A stretch of DNA of 64,000 nucleotides from JAEULH01 sp963805915. GTDB lineage: Bacteria; Pseudomonadota; Alphaproteobacteria; Rhodospirillales; Defluviicoccaceae. Each line of letters begins with the position of its first letter. Within the stretch, counting starts at the first letter, position 1. A model generated the notes under the pieces. That model worked only from the letters and a program-made list of their open reading frames with translations. It was not told the DNA's origin and did not search any database. The translations under genes were made by a program, and so were the position numbers. The stretch is from NCBI GenBank assembly GCA_963805915.1, contig CAWDWD010000011.1, positions 62,001 through 126,000 of the forward strand. The letters run 5' to 3'. Positions 1-8,150 of the stretch are shown one piece after another.

Positions 1-663
1 CGCTTGTTCGTCGCGCCGAACACGTTGGATATCAACTCCCTGCAGGTCACGGCGCGCGAGATCGAGGCGGCCGCGGACGTTTCGGGCCGGCCGAATATCA
101 TCTTTGTCGGGCGGTTGACACCGGACAAGGACGTCCCGCGGCTGGTTCGTATCTTCAAAGCAATGAAGGCGGACTTTCCGCAAGCCGCTCTGACAATCGT
201 CGGCGACGGCGCCGACAACGACAAGGTTCGCGCCGAAGTTGGCGAGGAGCTCGGCAAGTCGATCCACATGCCGGGCGCGGTCTATGACGAAGCCAAGATC
301 GCGGCCTACTACCGCTCCGCCGATCTCGCCGTTTTCGCCGGAGCCGTTGGCCTTTCCGTCAATCACGCGCTCGCCTACGGGGTGCCTTTCATATGCTTCG
401 CGCGGACACCCGAGGGGCCGCACCACCACCCCGAAATTGCCTATGTCGTCGATGGCGTCACCGGATACCGCGTCCCGACCAACACCGATGAGGCGATGCT
501 TCGGGCCCTGCGCACGTTCCTGAACGAGCATCCCGACCCGAAAGCGGATTTTGCCCGGTCGATCGAAGACTACGTTGCCGAGCACCTGTCTCTTGACGGC
601 ATGATCAAGGAATTCGGCAAGGTCGACGCGTTCATCCGCGCGAAATTGGCCAAGCGCCGCTGA
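1..663 (+). CDS. Glycosyltransferase family 4 (group 1), C-terminal part, truncated by window edge
   Basis: The frame is open from the first base, so the gene begins upstream of the window and only about 220 C-terminal residues are present. The visible part is the nucleotide-sugar-binding half of a GT-B enzyme. It has 'IIFVGRLTPDKDVPRLVRIF' near the start, 'IVGDGADNDKVRAE' next, and a 'GAVGLSVNHALAYGVPF' segment where classical GT4 enzymes carry the E-x7-E motif. Here both glutamates are replaced, a variant seen in some GT4 branches. The probable role is transfer of a sugar from a nucleotide donor during envelope polysaccharide synthesis; the acceptor is unknown. The next gene begins 4 bases after the stop, so the two are probably co-transcribed. 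Confidence 0.8.
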   Translation, partial: RLFVAPNTLDINSLQVTAREIEAAADVSGRPNIIFVGRLTPDKDVPRLVRIFKAMKADFPQAALTIVGDGADNDKVRAEVGEELGKSIHMPGAVYDEAKIAAYYRSADLAVFAGAVGLSVNHALAYGVPFICFARTPEGPHHHPEIAYVVDGVTGYRVPTNTDEAMLRALRTFLNEHPDPKADFARSIEDYVAEHLSLDGMIKEFGKVDAFIRAKLAKRR

Positions 664-667
664 CGCG

Positions 668-1492
668 ATGACCACGCCGGCAATCATTACCGTCGCAATT
701 ACCGGGGCGGTGCCGCGGAAGGCCGACAACCCGGCGGTGCCGACAACACCGGCCGAGCAGATCGCTTCGACTCGAGCGGCCTTCGAAGCCGGCGCGAGCG
801 TCGTCCATATCCATGTCCGCGATGATGACGAAGGCTCGTCCTCCGACGTCGGCCGCTTCGCCGCCGTCCAAACGGGTATCCGCCGCCAGTGTCCCGGAAT
901 GATCATCCAGTTCTCCACCGGCGGTCGCGGCCGCGATCCGGCGGAACGCGCAAAACCGCTCTCGCTCAACCCGGACATGGCTTCACTCGCGACCGGGTCG
1001 GTCAACTTCGCCGATCAGATCTATGACAACCATCCGCGCCAAGTGGCGGCGATGGCGGCCGAGATGCTCGAGCGCGGCATCAAGCCGGAGATCGAGGTGT
1101 TCGACCTCGCGATGTTATACACCGCCGCGCGGATGGCCGACCGTGGCCTGCTGCGCCGGCCGCCGCACCTCCAACTCGTCCTTGGTATTCCGAACGCTCT
1201 GCCCGCCCGCCGGCGGCTCTTCGAATTCGCGGTGGCGGAGATCGCGGACCTCATGGCGGGGGCCACCTGGACCGCGGCGGGGATCGGCAGGCACCAGCTC
1301 GAGGTCGCGCGCTGGGCGCTGGAACTGGGCGGTCACGTCCGTACCGGGCTCGAGGACAATCTGAAGTACGACAAGTCGCGTCTCGCCGGCAGCAACGCCG
1401 AACTCGTCGCTCAGGTCGCGGCGATCTGCCCCGATTTCGCTCGCCACCCGGCAAGCCCCGCCGAAGCCCGCGCAATCCTCAAGCTGAATTAG
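668..1492 (+). CDS. BKACE / 3-keto-5-aminohexanoate cleavage family protein (DUF849)
   Basis: This 274-residue protein has the usual family size. The first strand is 'IITVAITGAVPRK', and the metal-binding HIHVRD motif lies at about residues 47-52, where the two histidines are the expected Zn ligands. 'FSTGG' and a late 'RTGLEDN' stretch complete a family-like TIM barrel. The family cleaves beta-keto acids with acetyl-CoA to give acetoacetate plus a CoA ester. The real substrate differs between subfamilies and cannot be read here. No lysine-fermentation genes lie nearby, so the lysine-pathway name should not be taken literally. It follows the glycosyltransferase by 4 bases and converges on the exporter ATPase gene. 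Confidence 0.85.
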   Translation: MTTPAIITVAITGAVPRKADNPAVPTTPAEQIASTRAAFEAGASVVHIHVRDDDEGSSSDVGRFAAVQTGIRRQCPGMIIQFSTGGRGRDPAERAKPLSLNPDMASLATGSVNFADQIYDNHPRQVAAMAAEMLERGIKPEIEVFDLAMLYTAARMADRGLLRRPPHLQLVLGIPNALPARRRLFEFAVAEIADLMAGATWTAAGIGRHQLEVARWALELGGHVRTGLEDNLKYDKSRLAGSNAELVAQVAAICPDFARHPASPAEARAILKLN

Positions 1493-1497
1493 GCCGC

Positions 1498-2220
1498 CTA
1501 CCCGCCGCTGTCGTCGACAATGCGGCCGTCAACGAGCATGACTCGGCGATCGGCGCGCGCGGCGAGCGTGGTGTCGTGGGTCACGGCGATGACGGTCCTG
1601 CCGTCTCTTCGCGCCAAGCGGGCGAGAATGTCAAAGACGATGCCGGCGTTGTGGGTGTCGAGATTGCCGGTCGGCTCGTCGGCGAGAACCATCGTGGGAT
1701 CATTGGCCAGGGCTCTTGCGACGGCCGCGCGCTGACGCTCGCCGCCGGAGAGCTGATTGGGCCGCCGATCGCGATGATTGGCGATGCCGAGGCTCGACAG
1801 AATGTCTTCGCCGCGCGTGCGCATCTCCGCGGGGCTCCGCCCACCCAGCCGGCGCAGCGGAATGAGGACGTTCTCCATGACCGTGAACTCGGGCAGCAGG
1901 AAGTGGAACTGGAAAACGAAGCCGAGGCGGGCGAGGCGGAACGCGGCCGCCGCGTCGCGATCGAGCGTCGCGGTATCGAGGCCCGCAAGGATGATCCGGC
2001 CTCGCGTCGGCCGGTCGAGCAGGCCAAGGAGATACAGCAGCGACGACTTGCCCGAACCGGACGGCCCGGTGATCGCAACGAACTCGCCGGCGGCGATGGT
2101 GAGGTCGATGTCGCGGACCAGCGCGGTCGCCACCGCGCCGGACAGGATGCGGCTGACGCTTTCGGCGACGACAGCGGCTGCGACGGGCACGCCGGCGGGT
2201 GGGGCGGCCGGCTCGCTCAC
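1498..2220 (-). CDS. ABC exporter ATP-binding protein (LolD/MacB/DevA type)
   Basis: The 240 residues form a complete nucleotide-binding domain. Walker A 'GPSGSGKS' is at 52-59, the Q-loop region is 'FQFHFLLPEFTVMENV', the signature LSGGE is at 157-161 and Walker B 'MVLADEP' is at 177-183. The short helical insert and overall sequence match the LolD/FtsE/MacB group, which pairs with FtsX-type permeases. The GTG start overlaps the TGA of the permease gene by 4 bases (GTGA), so translation is coupled. It powers the exporter made with the two upstream genes. The cargo is unknown; macrolide-like compounds, lipids or lipoproteins are all possible. Confidence 0.9.
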   Translation of the reverse strand: MSEPAAPPAGVPVAAAVVAESVSRILSGAVATALVRDIDLTIAAGEFVAITGPSGSGKSSLLYLLGLLDRPTRGRIILAGLDTATLDRDAAAAFRLARLGFVFQFHFLLPEFTVMENVLIPLRRLGGRSPAEMRTRGEDILSSLGIANHRDRRPNQLSGGERQRAAVARALANDPTMVLADEPTGNLDTHNAGIVFDILARLARRDGRTVIAVTHDTTLAARADRRVMLVDGRIVDDSGG

Positions 2221-3473
2221 GCCGCCCCGCGAATGATGTCGACCGGGTTCAGCCGCGCGGCACGGCGCGCCGGCAAGTATCCCGCGATCGCGGCGGCGCC
2301 GATGGCGGCGGCGGCGGCGATCAAGTAATGGGCCGGCTCATAGATGATGGGCAGCGACGCGGCCTCGGTGAAGGCCCGGACCTGGATATGGATACTGCCG
2401 AGAACGCGGCACAGCGCGTACCCGAGCGCCCAGCCGAGGGCGGTGCCGACACCGCCCATCAGCAAACCCTCGAACAGGAAGATCGCGCGGATGTCGGTTT
2501 CGCGAAAGCCGAGCGACTTGAGGATGGCGATGTCGTGCGCCTTTTCGAAGGTGATCGTCGAGACAATGTTGAAGATGCCGAAGGCCGCGACGATGAGAAT
2601 GGCGCCGACGACGGTGTAGATGATGATGTTGCGGATCGCGAACACCTCGAGTACGCCCTGGTTGGCCTCGTCCCACGACTCGGTGCGGTAGCCGAGCCGG
2701 CTTTCCACGCGCCGCGCGACCGCCCGGGCCTGCGTCACGTCGTTGAGCCGCAAGCGGATCTCATTGATGATGTTGGGCCGTTCGAGGAGGATCTGGACCT
2801 TCTTGAGTAGCGCGTAGCTCGTCGAGTTGTCGATCGAGATGATGCCGCTTTCAACCAGGCCAACCACCTTCATCTTCAACAAAACACCCGTGGGCGAGGT
2901 TACCGACAAGGTCGCGCCGACCACGGCGGCAAGCTTGCGCGCCAGGCCGCGGCCGAGAATGAGCCCGTTCGCGGTGCCGTAGAGATCGTCAAGCGAGCCG
3001 GCGATCATGTCGGGCTCAACCTGCGAGACCTTGCGCTCGCGTTTCGGCTCGATCCCGATGAGTGACGCCGCGACATCCTTGCCGCCGTAATGGATCACGA
3101 CCTGACCGCGCAGCGTCGGCGCCGCGGCGACTCCGGGCAACGCATCGAGCGCCGCCAGCTTCGGCCGCGGATTGCGGATGCCGCGCAGCTCCTCCTTCGG
3201 CTTGACGCCGCGCAAGGAGATGGCGGCGCCCGCGAACACGCGCTCGACCGGCTGGGGCGGCGGCTCGCGGAATTCGTCGCGAACGACGACGTGCGGTGTC
3301 GAGTCGACGATGCGGGTGATGAAATCGCTTTGCGAACCCTGCATCAGCGCCGCCATGGCGATGGCGAAGCCGACGCCGGTGGCGACGCCGAGAACCGACA
3401 GGGCCGTCTGGCGGGTTCGGCCACGAACATGGGTGAGCGCGATGCCGACCACCAGCCGCAACGGGAAGCTCAT
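2217..3473 (-). CDS. FtsX-type ABC transporter permease (MacB/DevC-like)
   Basis: The 418-residue protein has one membrane segment near the N-terminus (about 20-42), a periplasmic domain of over 200 residues, and three further segments from about 275 to the C-terminus. It ends in the family signature 'LPARRAARLNPVDIIRGAA'. This four-helix FtsX/MacB permease architecture supports mechanotransmission rather than a classical channel. The start ATG overlaps the adaptor gene's stop (ATGA) and the stop overlaps the ATPase start, giving a tight adaptor-permease-ATPase order as in cyanobacterial DevBCA. Substrate unknown. A lipoprotein-releasing role like LolC/E is less likely because an HlyD-type adaptor precedes it. 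Confidence 0.88.
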   Translation of the reverse strand: MSFPLRLVVGIALTHVRGRTRQTALSVLGVATGVGFAIAMAALMQGSQSDFITRIVDSTPHVVVRDEFREPPPQPVERVFAGAAISLRGVKPKEELRGIRNPRPKLAALDALPGVAAAPTLRGQVVIHYGGKDVAASLIGIEPKRERKVSQVEPDMIAGSLDDLYGTANGLILGRGLARKLAAVVGATLSVTSPTGVLLKMKVVGLVESGIISIDNSTSYALLKKVQILLERPNIINEIRLRLNDVTQARAVARRVESRLGYRTESWDEANQGVLEVFAIRNIIIYTVVGAILIVAAFGIFNIVSTITFEKAHDIAILKSLGFRETDIRAIFLFEGLLMGGVGTALGWALGYALCRVLGSIHIQVRAFTEAASLPIIYEPAHYLIAAAAAIGAAAIAGYLPARRAARLNPVDIIRGAA

Positions 3474-4474
3474 GGCTTTGCGACCCGCACCCGATCGCCA
3501 TCCTTCAGCCCGGCGGGCGGGGCGACGACCACGCGCGCGTCCGGCTCAAGGCCGGAGATGATCTGCACGCTCGACGGCGAGGCGATGCCGGCTTCCACGT
3601 CGAGCGCGCGCGCCCGGCCGCCGTCGACGATGAAAACCCGCCGCTTGATCACCGCGTCCGCCGGCACCAGCAGCGCATCGGGGACGGTCGCGGCGACGAT
3701 GTTGACCTCCGTCGTCATCCCGATCAGCAGCGGGGTGTCGTCGGGCAGGGTAATCCGGACGCGGAAGCTTTTGTTGACCGGATCGCCCTTCGGCGTGATG
3801 GTCTCGACCCGGCCTTCGAGCACCTCATCGGGAAACGCGTCGGCCTTGATCAGCGCACGCTGGCCGGGGCTGACGCGCGGAACATCCTCTTCGTCGACTT
3901 CGGCGGTGACCCACAGCGGCTTCGGCTTGCCGACCCAGAAGATGACGTCATCGGTGCCGACGATCTCGCCCAGCTCGCCGTCGCGCCGCAACACGGCGCC
4001 GTCAAGCGGCGCGCGGATGGTGTAGTCATCGAGCCGCTCGCGTTCGGCGGCGATCTCGGCGCGGACCTCGCCGAAGGCGCTGGCGGCGCGCTGATACGTC
4101 TGCGCGCTGACGTTGTCTTTCGCGAGCAGTCTTTCGTAGCGACGCATGTCGCTTTCGAGGAACTCGGCGCGCGCGTTCAGCTCGGCGAGGCGGGCGCGCT
4201 CCTCCGCATCGTCGAGGCGGGCGAGAAAGTCGCCGCGAGAGACATGCGCGCCCTCGCATTTGCAGAGATCGACAATGCGCCCGCGCACCATCGGCGTCAC
4301 CTTCGCCCAGATGACCGGCTCCACGATCCCGGTGGCGTAGATGGCCTCGACCGCCGGACCGCGCGTCGGGGTGGCGACGGTGACCCGCGGCGCCGACACA
4401 TAGACGTAAGCGGCAACAACCGCCGCCGCGGCAAGAGCAAGAACGAGGCCAGCGACAACGCGCCGTCGGGTCAC
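3470..4474 (-). CDS. Periplasmic adaptor subunit (HlyD/MacA/DevB family)
   Basis: This 334-residue protein has one N-terminal membrane anchor (about 6-27), then a split lipoyl domain: 'GIVEPVIWAKVTPMVRGRI' before and 'TIRAPLDGAVLRRDGELG' after a helical hairpin of about 60 residues. Beta-barrel and membrane-proximal segments follow. Such adaptors connect an inner-membrane transporter to an outer-membrane channel; no TolC-like gene is in the window. It is first in the three-gene operon. The start is GTG, preceded by an AAGGAG ribosome-binding site 6 bases upstream. The HlyD assignment is firm; the cargo is not known. Confidence 0.88.
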   Translation of the reverse strand: MTRRRVVAGLVLALAAAAVVAAYVYVSAPRVTVATPTRGPAVEAIYATGIVEPVIWAKVTPMVRGRIVDLCKCEGAHVSRGDFLARLDDAEERARLAELNARAEFLESDMRRYERLLAKDNVSAQTYQRAASAFGEVRAEIAAERERLDDYTIRAPLDGAVLRRDGELGEIVGTDDVIFWVGKPKPLWVTAEVDEEDVPRVSPGQRALIKADAFPDEVLEGRVETITPKGDPVNKSFRVRITLPDDTPLLIGMTTEVNIVAATVPDALLVPADAVIKRRVFIVDGGRARALDVEAGIASPSSVQIISGLEPDARVVVAPPAGLKDGDRVRVAKP

Positions 4475-4619
4475 ACGGATCTCCTTATCAGGCTAGATCA
4501 ACATGCCTTTAAGTGGAAACACTTGAGGCAAAAAAGTTGATCGATTTCATATCGATCGAGCATCCTGCGCTCACGTGAGCGAGATGCTCGATGATTTAGA
4601 CGCTCGCCAAGCAAGGGGT

Positions 4620-5366
4620 TCAGCGAATGTTATGCGCCTGGAGGAAGGCCGCGATCGCCTCGGCCGTTCGCGCCGGCTGTTCGAGATGCGGCGCGTGGCC
4701 GCACTCGGCAAGCAGAAGGGGCTCGGCCGCACCGGCGACGCCGCCTGCGATCGCCCGCACCTGCGCGGCCGTGCCGTAGTGGTCGTCCCGCCCCTGAATG
4801 ACGAGGACCGGGCAGGTTACGCCGGGTAGTACAGGCTCGACGTTCCAGTCGCGAAACACCGGGCTTAGCCAGGCATCGCACCAGCCGTGAAAAGCTCCAT
4901 CGACATTGTCGCCGTGATAGAGGCTCAGGCGGGCGCGAAGATCGGTTGTGCGAAAGGCCTCGCGCGCGGCCTCGATCCCGCGCAACGTCACGTCCTCGAC
5001 AAACACATGCGCCGCCATCGTGACGACCGCGCGCGGTCGCGCCGCCGCCGCCCATGCGGAGGCGTAAACAAGCGCGATCGTGCCTCCGTCGCTATGACCG
5101 ACCAGGATCGGCCGGTCGATGCCGGCGGCTTCGAGCACGCGCGGCAGGACCTCGAGGGCCTCGCGGTGGTGATAGTCGACGGGCAGCGGCTCGCGCCTCG
5201 CGGACGATCTGCCGTAGCCGGCGCGGCTGTAGATGAAGGCGCCGAGCCCGGTTCGGCGGACCAGCGCGTCGGGAAAGCCCCGCCACAGCTTCACGCAGCC
5301 CAACCCCTCATGAAGAAAAACGAGCGTGGGTCCGCGCGCGCATCCTCGGATTGAATCCGCCGCCAC
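4620..5366 (-). CDS. Alpha/beta hydrolase
   Basis: The protein is 248 residues with a classic small alpha/beta-hydrolase core. The oxyanion-hole segment is 'FLHEGLGCVKLW' near residue 18, the nucleophile elbow G-H-S-D-G-G places Ser at about 92, the acid region is 'QGRDDHYG' near 202 and the catalytic His is in 'ECGHAPHLEQP' near 229. The substrate cannot be predicted; esters and C-C bond hydrolases share this pattern. The start is GTG and the ribosome-binding site is weak, so the exact N-terminus is uncertain. It lies 60 bases downstream of the SDR gene on the same strand and may be co-transcribed with it. Confidence 0.85.
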   Translation of the reverse strand: MAADSIRGCARGPTLVFLHEGLGCVKLWRGFPDALVRRTGLGAFIYSRAGYGRSSARREPLPVDYHHREALEVLPRVLEAAGIDRPILVGHSDGGTIALVYASAWAAAARPRAVVTMAAHVFVEDVTLRGIEAAREAFRTTDLRARLSLYHGDNVDGAFHGWCDAWLSPVFRDWNVEPVLPGVTCPVLVIQGRDDHYGTAAQVRAIAGGVAGAAEPLLLAECGHAPHLEQPARTAEAIAAFLQAHNIR

Positions 5367-5426
5367 TCCAGGCGAGCCTCGCCAATCGTCAGGACGCCTT
5401 GGGATCCCGCCGGTACCGCCACCGGT

Positions 5427-6221
5427 TCAGACAATGGAGCGCACGACCCCGCCGTCGACCCGGAGCGCGGCGCCGGTCGTCGCCGAGGCCTGCTGGGAAC
5501 AGACGTAAACCACCATGTTCGCGACCTCCTCGACCTCGGCCAGGCGGCCGATCAGCGACGATGGCCGTTGGGTCTTGACGAAATCCTTTTCAAACTCGTC
5601 GCGCGGGCGACCCGCGGCATCCGCCATCTCGCCGAGGAAAGCCGCGACGCCCTCCGATCGGGTCGGCCCCGGCAGGACCGCGTTGACCGTCACCCCGGTC
5701 CCGGCGACGCTTTCGGCGACACCGCGCGAGACCGCCAGTTGCGCCGCCTTGGTCATGCCGTAGTGCACCATCTCGGCCGGTATCTGGACGCCGGACTCAC
5801 TGGAAATGAATACGATCCGCCCCCAGCCGCGCAGCACCATGCCGGGCAGATACTGTCTGGTCAGGCGAACGCCACTCATCACGTTGATCTGGAAAAACCG
5901 CTCCCAATCGTTATCGGTAATCTCCAGGAACGGCTTGGGCGCGAATATCCCGACGCTGTTGACGAGAATGTCGGCGTCGGGGACCTTGTCCATGAACCGC
6001 TGCAGCGCCTTGGGATCGGAAAGATCGCAAGGCACGGCGGTAACCTGGGCGTCCGCCACCTCACGGCTGAGCCGCGCCGCGGCGTCGCGCGTGCGCTCCT
6101 CGGTGCGCCCGTTGATCACGACACTGGCCCGCGCATCGGCGAGTCCCTTGGCGATGGCGTAGCCGATCCCGGCGGTCGAGCCGCTGATCACCGCCGTCTT
6201 GCCGCTCAGGTCGATCCGCAT
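5427..6221 (-). CDS. SDR-family NAD(P)-dependent oxidoreductase
   Basis: This 264-residue protein has a full classical short-chain dehydrogenase layout. The nucleotide-binding Gly-rich motif 'SGSTAGIG' is at 13-20, 'NSVG' at 88-91 stands in for the usual NNAG, the catalytic Ser is at about 140, and the YxxxK pair is Tyr154/Lys158. 'LPGPTRSEG' and a C-terminal 'LRVDGGVVRSIV' match the substrate loop and terminus of FabG-like SDRs. The cofactor and substrate are not determined. Three copies of an 8-base element (6255-6283) lie 34 bases upstream of the start and may carry its promoter or an operator. Confidence 0.9.
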   Translation of the reverse strand: MRIDLSGKTAVISGSTAGIGYAIAKGLADARASVVINGRTEERTRDAAARLSREVADAQVTAVPCDLSDPKALQRFMDKVPDADILVNSVGIFAPKPFLEITDNDWERFFQINVMSGVRLTRQYLPGMVLRGWGRIVFISSESGVQIPAEMVHYGMTKAAQLAVSRGVAESVAGTGVTVNAVLPGPTRSEGVAAFLGEMADAAGRPRDEFEKDFVKTQRPSSLIGRLAEVEEVANMVVYVCSQQASATTGAALRVDGGVVRSIV

Positions 6222-6254
6222 GATTGTCTCCCGATGGAACCGCCGCCGTCATCC

Positions 6255-6283
6255 GTAGATATGTAGATATAGGGCGTAGATAT
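6255..6283. repeat. Three copies of GTAGATAT upstream of the SDR gene
   Basis: GTAGATAT occurs at 6255-6262, 6263-6270 and 6276-6283. The first two are in tandem and the third follows after 5 bases. The element is A/T-rich in an otherwise GC-rich region and lies 34-62 bases upstream of the SDR start codon on the minus strand, where a promoter -10 or an activator/repressor array would be. The function is inferred from position only. Confidence 0.5.
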
Positions 6284-6340
6284 AGGGGCCGGCGGACCGG
6301 AGGTAGAGAAAAGTGGCGAGCGGACCCTTATCTCCCCGTA

Positions 6341-6412
6341 CCTGAAGGCGATACACACGCGGTGAAATTCAACTTGCGGGACCGCCGCGTATGCAGCTGA
6401 AAATCATCGAAG
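6341..6412 (+). repeat. Direct repeat copy A of the DUF389 leader and first codons
   Basis: By hand alignment, about 61 of 72 bases match 8079-8150 without a gap. The match covers 50 bases before the ATG and the first seven codons (MQLKIIE). After 6412 similarity disappears and the frame closes at 6489. This copy is therefore a remnant of the gene start, or a duplicated leader, and cannot encode a working product. Together with copy B it brackets the DJ-1-like gene. Confidence 0.75.
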
Positions 6413-6583
6413 CGGCTCTTGGCAAGACAACATGGGATATGGCACTCCTTCATCCGTGGTCTCCTTGTTTGGCGGGTCGGGTCACGTGAGCGACCCTCCG
6501 CGGCATCTATTTCTTAGCCCAGCCGTTCGCCCTTGGCCCGGGCGGCGGACAAAGGCGAGGCGAGTGAAGTGAAGGAGGAAAAC

Positions 6584-7978
6584 ATGACCGAGAAAACGAC
6601 GACGACGGGATTTGGCAACCGAGCGAGCTATGCCGGAATGGACACGCTGGACGGAAAGGCCAGGGAAACTGTCGAGAACGCGCATGGTAGGCGCGTCGAC
6701 TGGAGTCAGGTCTACACGAATTATACGAAGGCCGCTAAGCACACAGCTTATGCGTCCGCCAACAAGGTGCCTCTGTTTCCCACGGCGCGCCCTGAACCCG
6801 TGCAGCGCCAGCTAAGCATTGAACGAATGGCAGCGGCTCTGGCCAGTGGCGCGCCGCGCGATCAACTCATAGAAATGATCGACGGCGATGTCCTTCGAAG
6901 GACCGGAGTAGACATCCGAGGCAAGTCCTTCCAAAACGGCGAGACATTTGGGGCTCGTGTTCCTGTTTCCGGTTACTTCAGTCCGGAGCTGACTTTATTC
7001 GTCTTAAAGTTGATGCTGAAGGGAGCACGTGTCGTCCCAATCACGGAACACGGTGAGGAGCCCGTTCCTTATGGCGTAAGCATAATCGCTCCGTTTGCCG
7101 ATCAGGCGTTGAACGCGCTGCAGATCACGGAAGGCATTGCGCGGCTGGGCCGGCAGTTCCTGACGCCGGCTCAGCGCGAGAGGTATAATGAAACGCGCAA
7201 CGCCGCTTCAGCGCGGCGTGACGAAGCCCTCGCGGCAGCGACCGATCCGGGCTCGATCTCGACGGTCCCTCCCGAGTTGGACCCGCTCAACGAGTACGCC
7301 GGCTTTCTGCAGGACCCGGCGAGTTTGCGCGAGCTCGTTCGCGACAGTTACCCACGGCCAAGGGAAGGCGAAGAAGTCAGGGATGATTTCGCGGCACGAC
7401 TCGACCCCGACATGGAAGCGCTCGATAAATTCGCCGGCATGGCGTGGATTGGCGGCGGCGGGGCAATCGGCGATTTTGGAAACAATACGCGAGACTGGAT
7501 GCTGTTGGAGGCGTTCATCAAGGGCGGCAAGCCTGTCGCAGGCATCTGCTACGGCTCAACCGCGCTTGCTCAGGCGAAGGATTCGCTGACAGGCGCGTAT
7601 CTCCTGCAAGGTCATTTCGCCACCGGTCACGGCGACGCCGACAATTTCACCGAGAACACGGCAACAATGAACCCGGATGGGACGTACAATCCATCCGTAA
7701 GCGGCGCCGCCCCGATCAATCTCAGTGATATGTTGAAGCAGGCGATCGGGCCGGAGGAGGGAGGGTACGCCGTGGAGCTCGGTCAAGCGCCGATGGCGGT
7801 CATGAGCGGCGGCGCCATCTTCACCGGCAATACCGTCGAGGATGGAGACAGCGTGGCGGATCTGTGGCTGGCTCGTTGCCTGGGCGGGCTGAGAGGCGAC
7901 TACTTCATCGCCGGCGACGGCCGCGGCCGCGTCCTCACCAAGGACGATCCCGCCGTTCAGCGGGCCTTGCGGTGGTGA
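6584..7978 (+). CDS. Large DJ-1/PfpI-like (class I glutamine amidotransferase-fold) protein
   Basis: The ATG at 6584 is chosen because an AGGAGG lies 7 bases upstream; an in-frame start 17 codons earlier has none. The 464-residue protein has no signal peptide. Its C-terminal half carries a DJ-1/PfpI-type core: 'WIGGGGAIGDFGNN' at 288-301 and a nucleophile elbow G-I-C-Y-G-S with Cys322, followed by 'QGHFATGHGDADNF'. The N-terminal 250 residues are not recognised as any named domain. At 464 residues it is about twice the usual PfpI size. Third-position A/T is noticeably more frequent than in neighbouring genes, and it sits between direct repeats, both consistent with acquisition by transfer. 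Possible activities include glyoxalase/chaperone or amidase-type chemistry; no substrate can be named. Confidence 0.7.
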   Translation: MTEKTTTTGFGNRASYAGMDTLDGKARETVENAHGRRVDWSQVYTNYTKAAKHTAYASANKVPLFPTARPEPVQRQLSIERMAAALASGAPRDQLIEMIDGDVLRRTGVDIRGKSFQNGETFGARVPVSGYFSPELTLFVLKLMLKGARVVPITEHGEEPVPYGVSIIAPFADQALNALQITEGIARLGRQFLTPAQRERYNETRNAASARRDEALAAATDPGSISTVPPELDPLNEYAGFLQDPASLRELVRDSYPRPREGEEVRDDFAARLDPDMEALDKFAGMAWIGGGGAIGDFGNNTRDWMLLEAFIKGGKPVAGICYGSTALAQAKDSLTGAYLLQGHFATGHGDADNFTENTATMNPDGTYNPSVSGAAPINLSDMLKQAIGPEEGGYAVELGQAPMAVMSGGAIFTGNTVEDGDSVADLWLARCLGGLRGDYFIAGDGRGRVLTKDDPAVQRALRW

Positions 7979-8078
7979 GGGCAGGCACCCGCGCGAACAA
8001 GCCGAGGCGTTCCGGCGGTGTTCGAGAGCTCGCGAAGGGGTTCATGCGCTCCGCTCTCCGCCGCCTTGCGTCGGGGCT

Positions 8079-8150
8079 CCTGAACGCGATACACACGAGG
8101 GGCAGTTCAACCGTCGAGATCGCCGCGTATGCAGCTGAAGATCATCGAAG
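8079..8150 (+). repeat. Direct repeat copy B (intact DUF389 leader and first codons)
   Basis: This is the partner of 6341-6412. The spacing from the block start to the ATG is exactly 50 bases in both copies. Here the ATG at 8129 opens the intact 330-residue DUF389 frame. The shared upstream 50 bases suggest that a promoter or leader was duplicated together with the gene start. Confidence 0.75.

Larger units (their letters stand above)
6222..6583. other. Intergenic region holding a decayed copy of a DUF389 gene start
   Basis: This 362-base stretch separates the divergent SDR and DJ-1-like genes. It holds the GTAGATAT repeats (6255-6283) and, from 6341, a block matching the leader and first codons of the DUF389 gene at 8129. 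In this copy the ATG at 6391 opens a 32-codon frame starting MQLKIIE that diverges after about 8 residues and stops at 6489. No terminator or tRNA was seen. The AGGAGG just before 6584 is the ribosome-binding site of the next gene. Confidence 0.6.
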
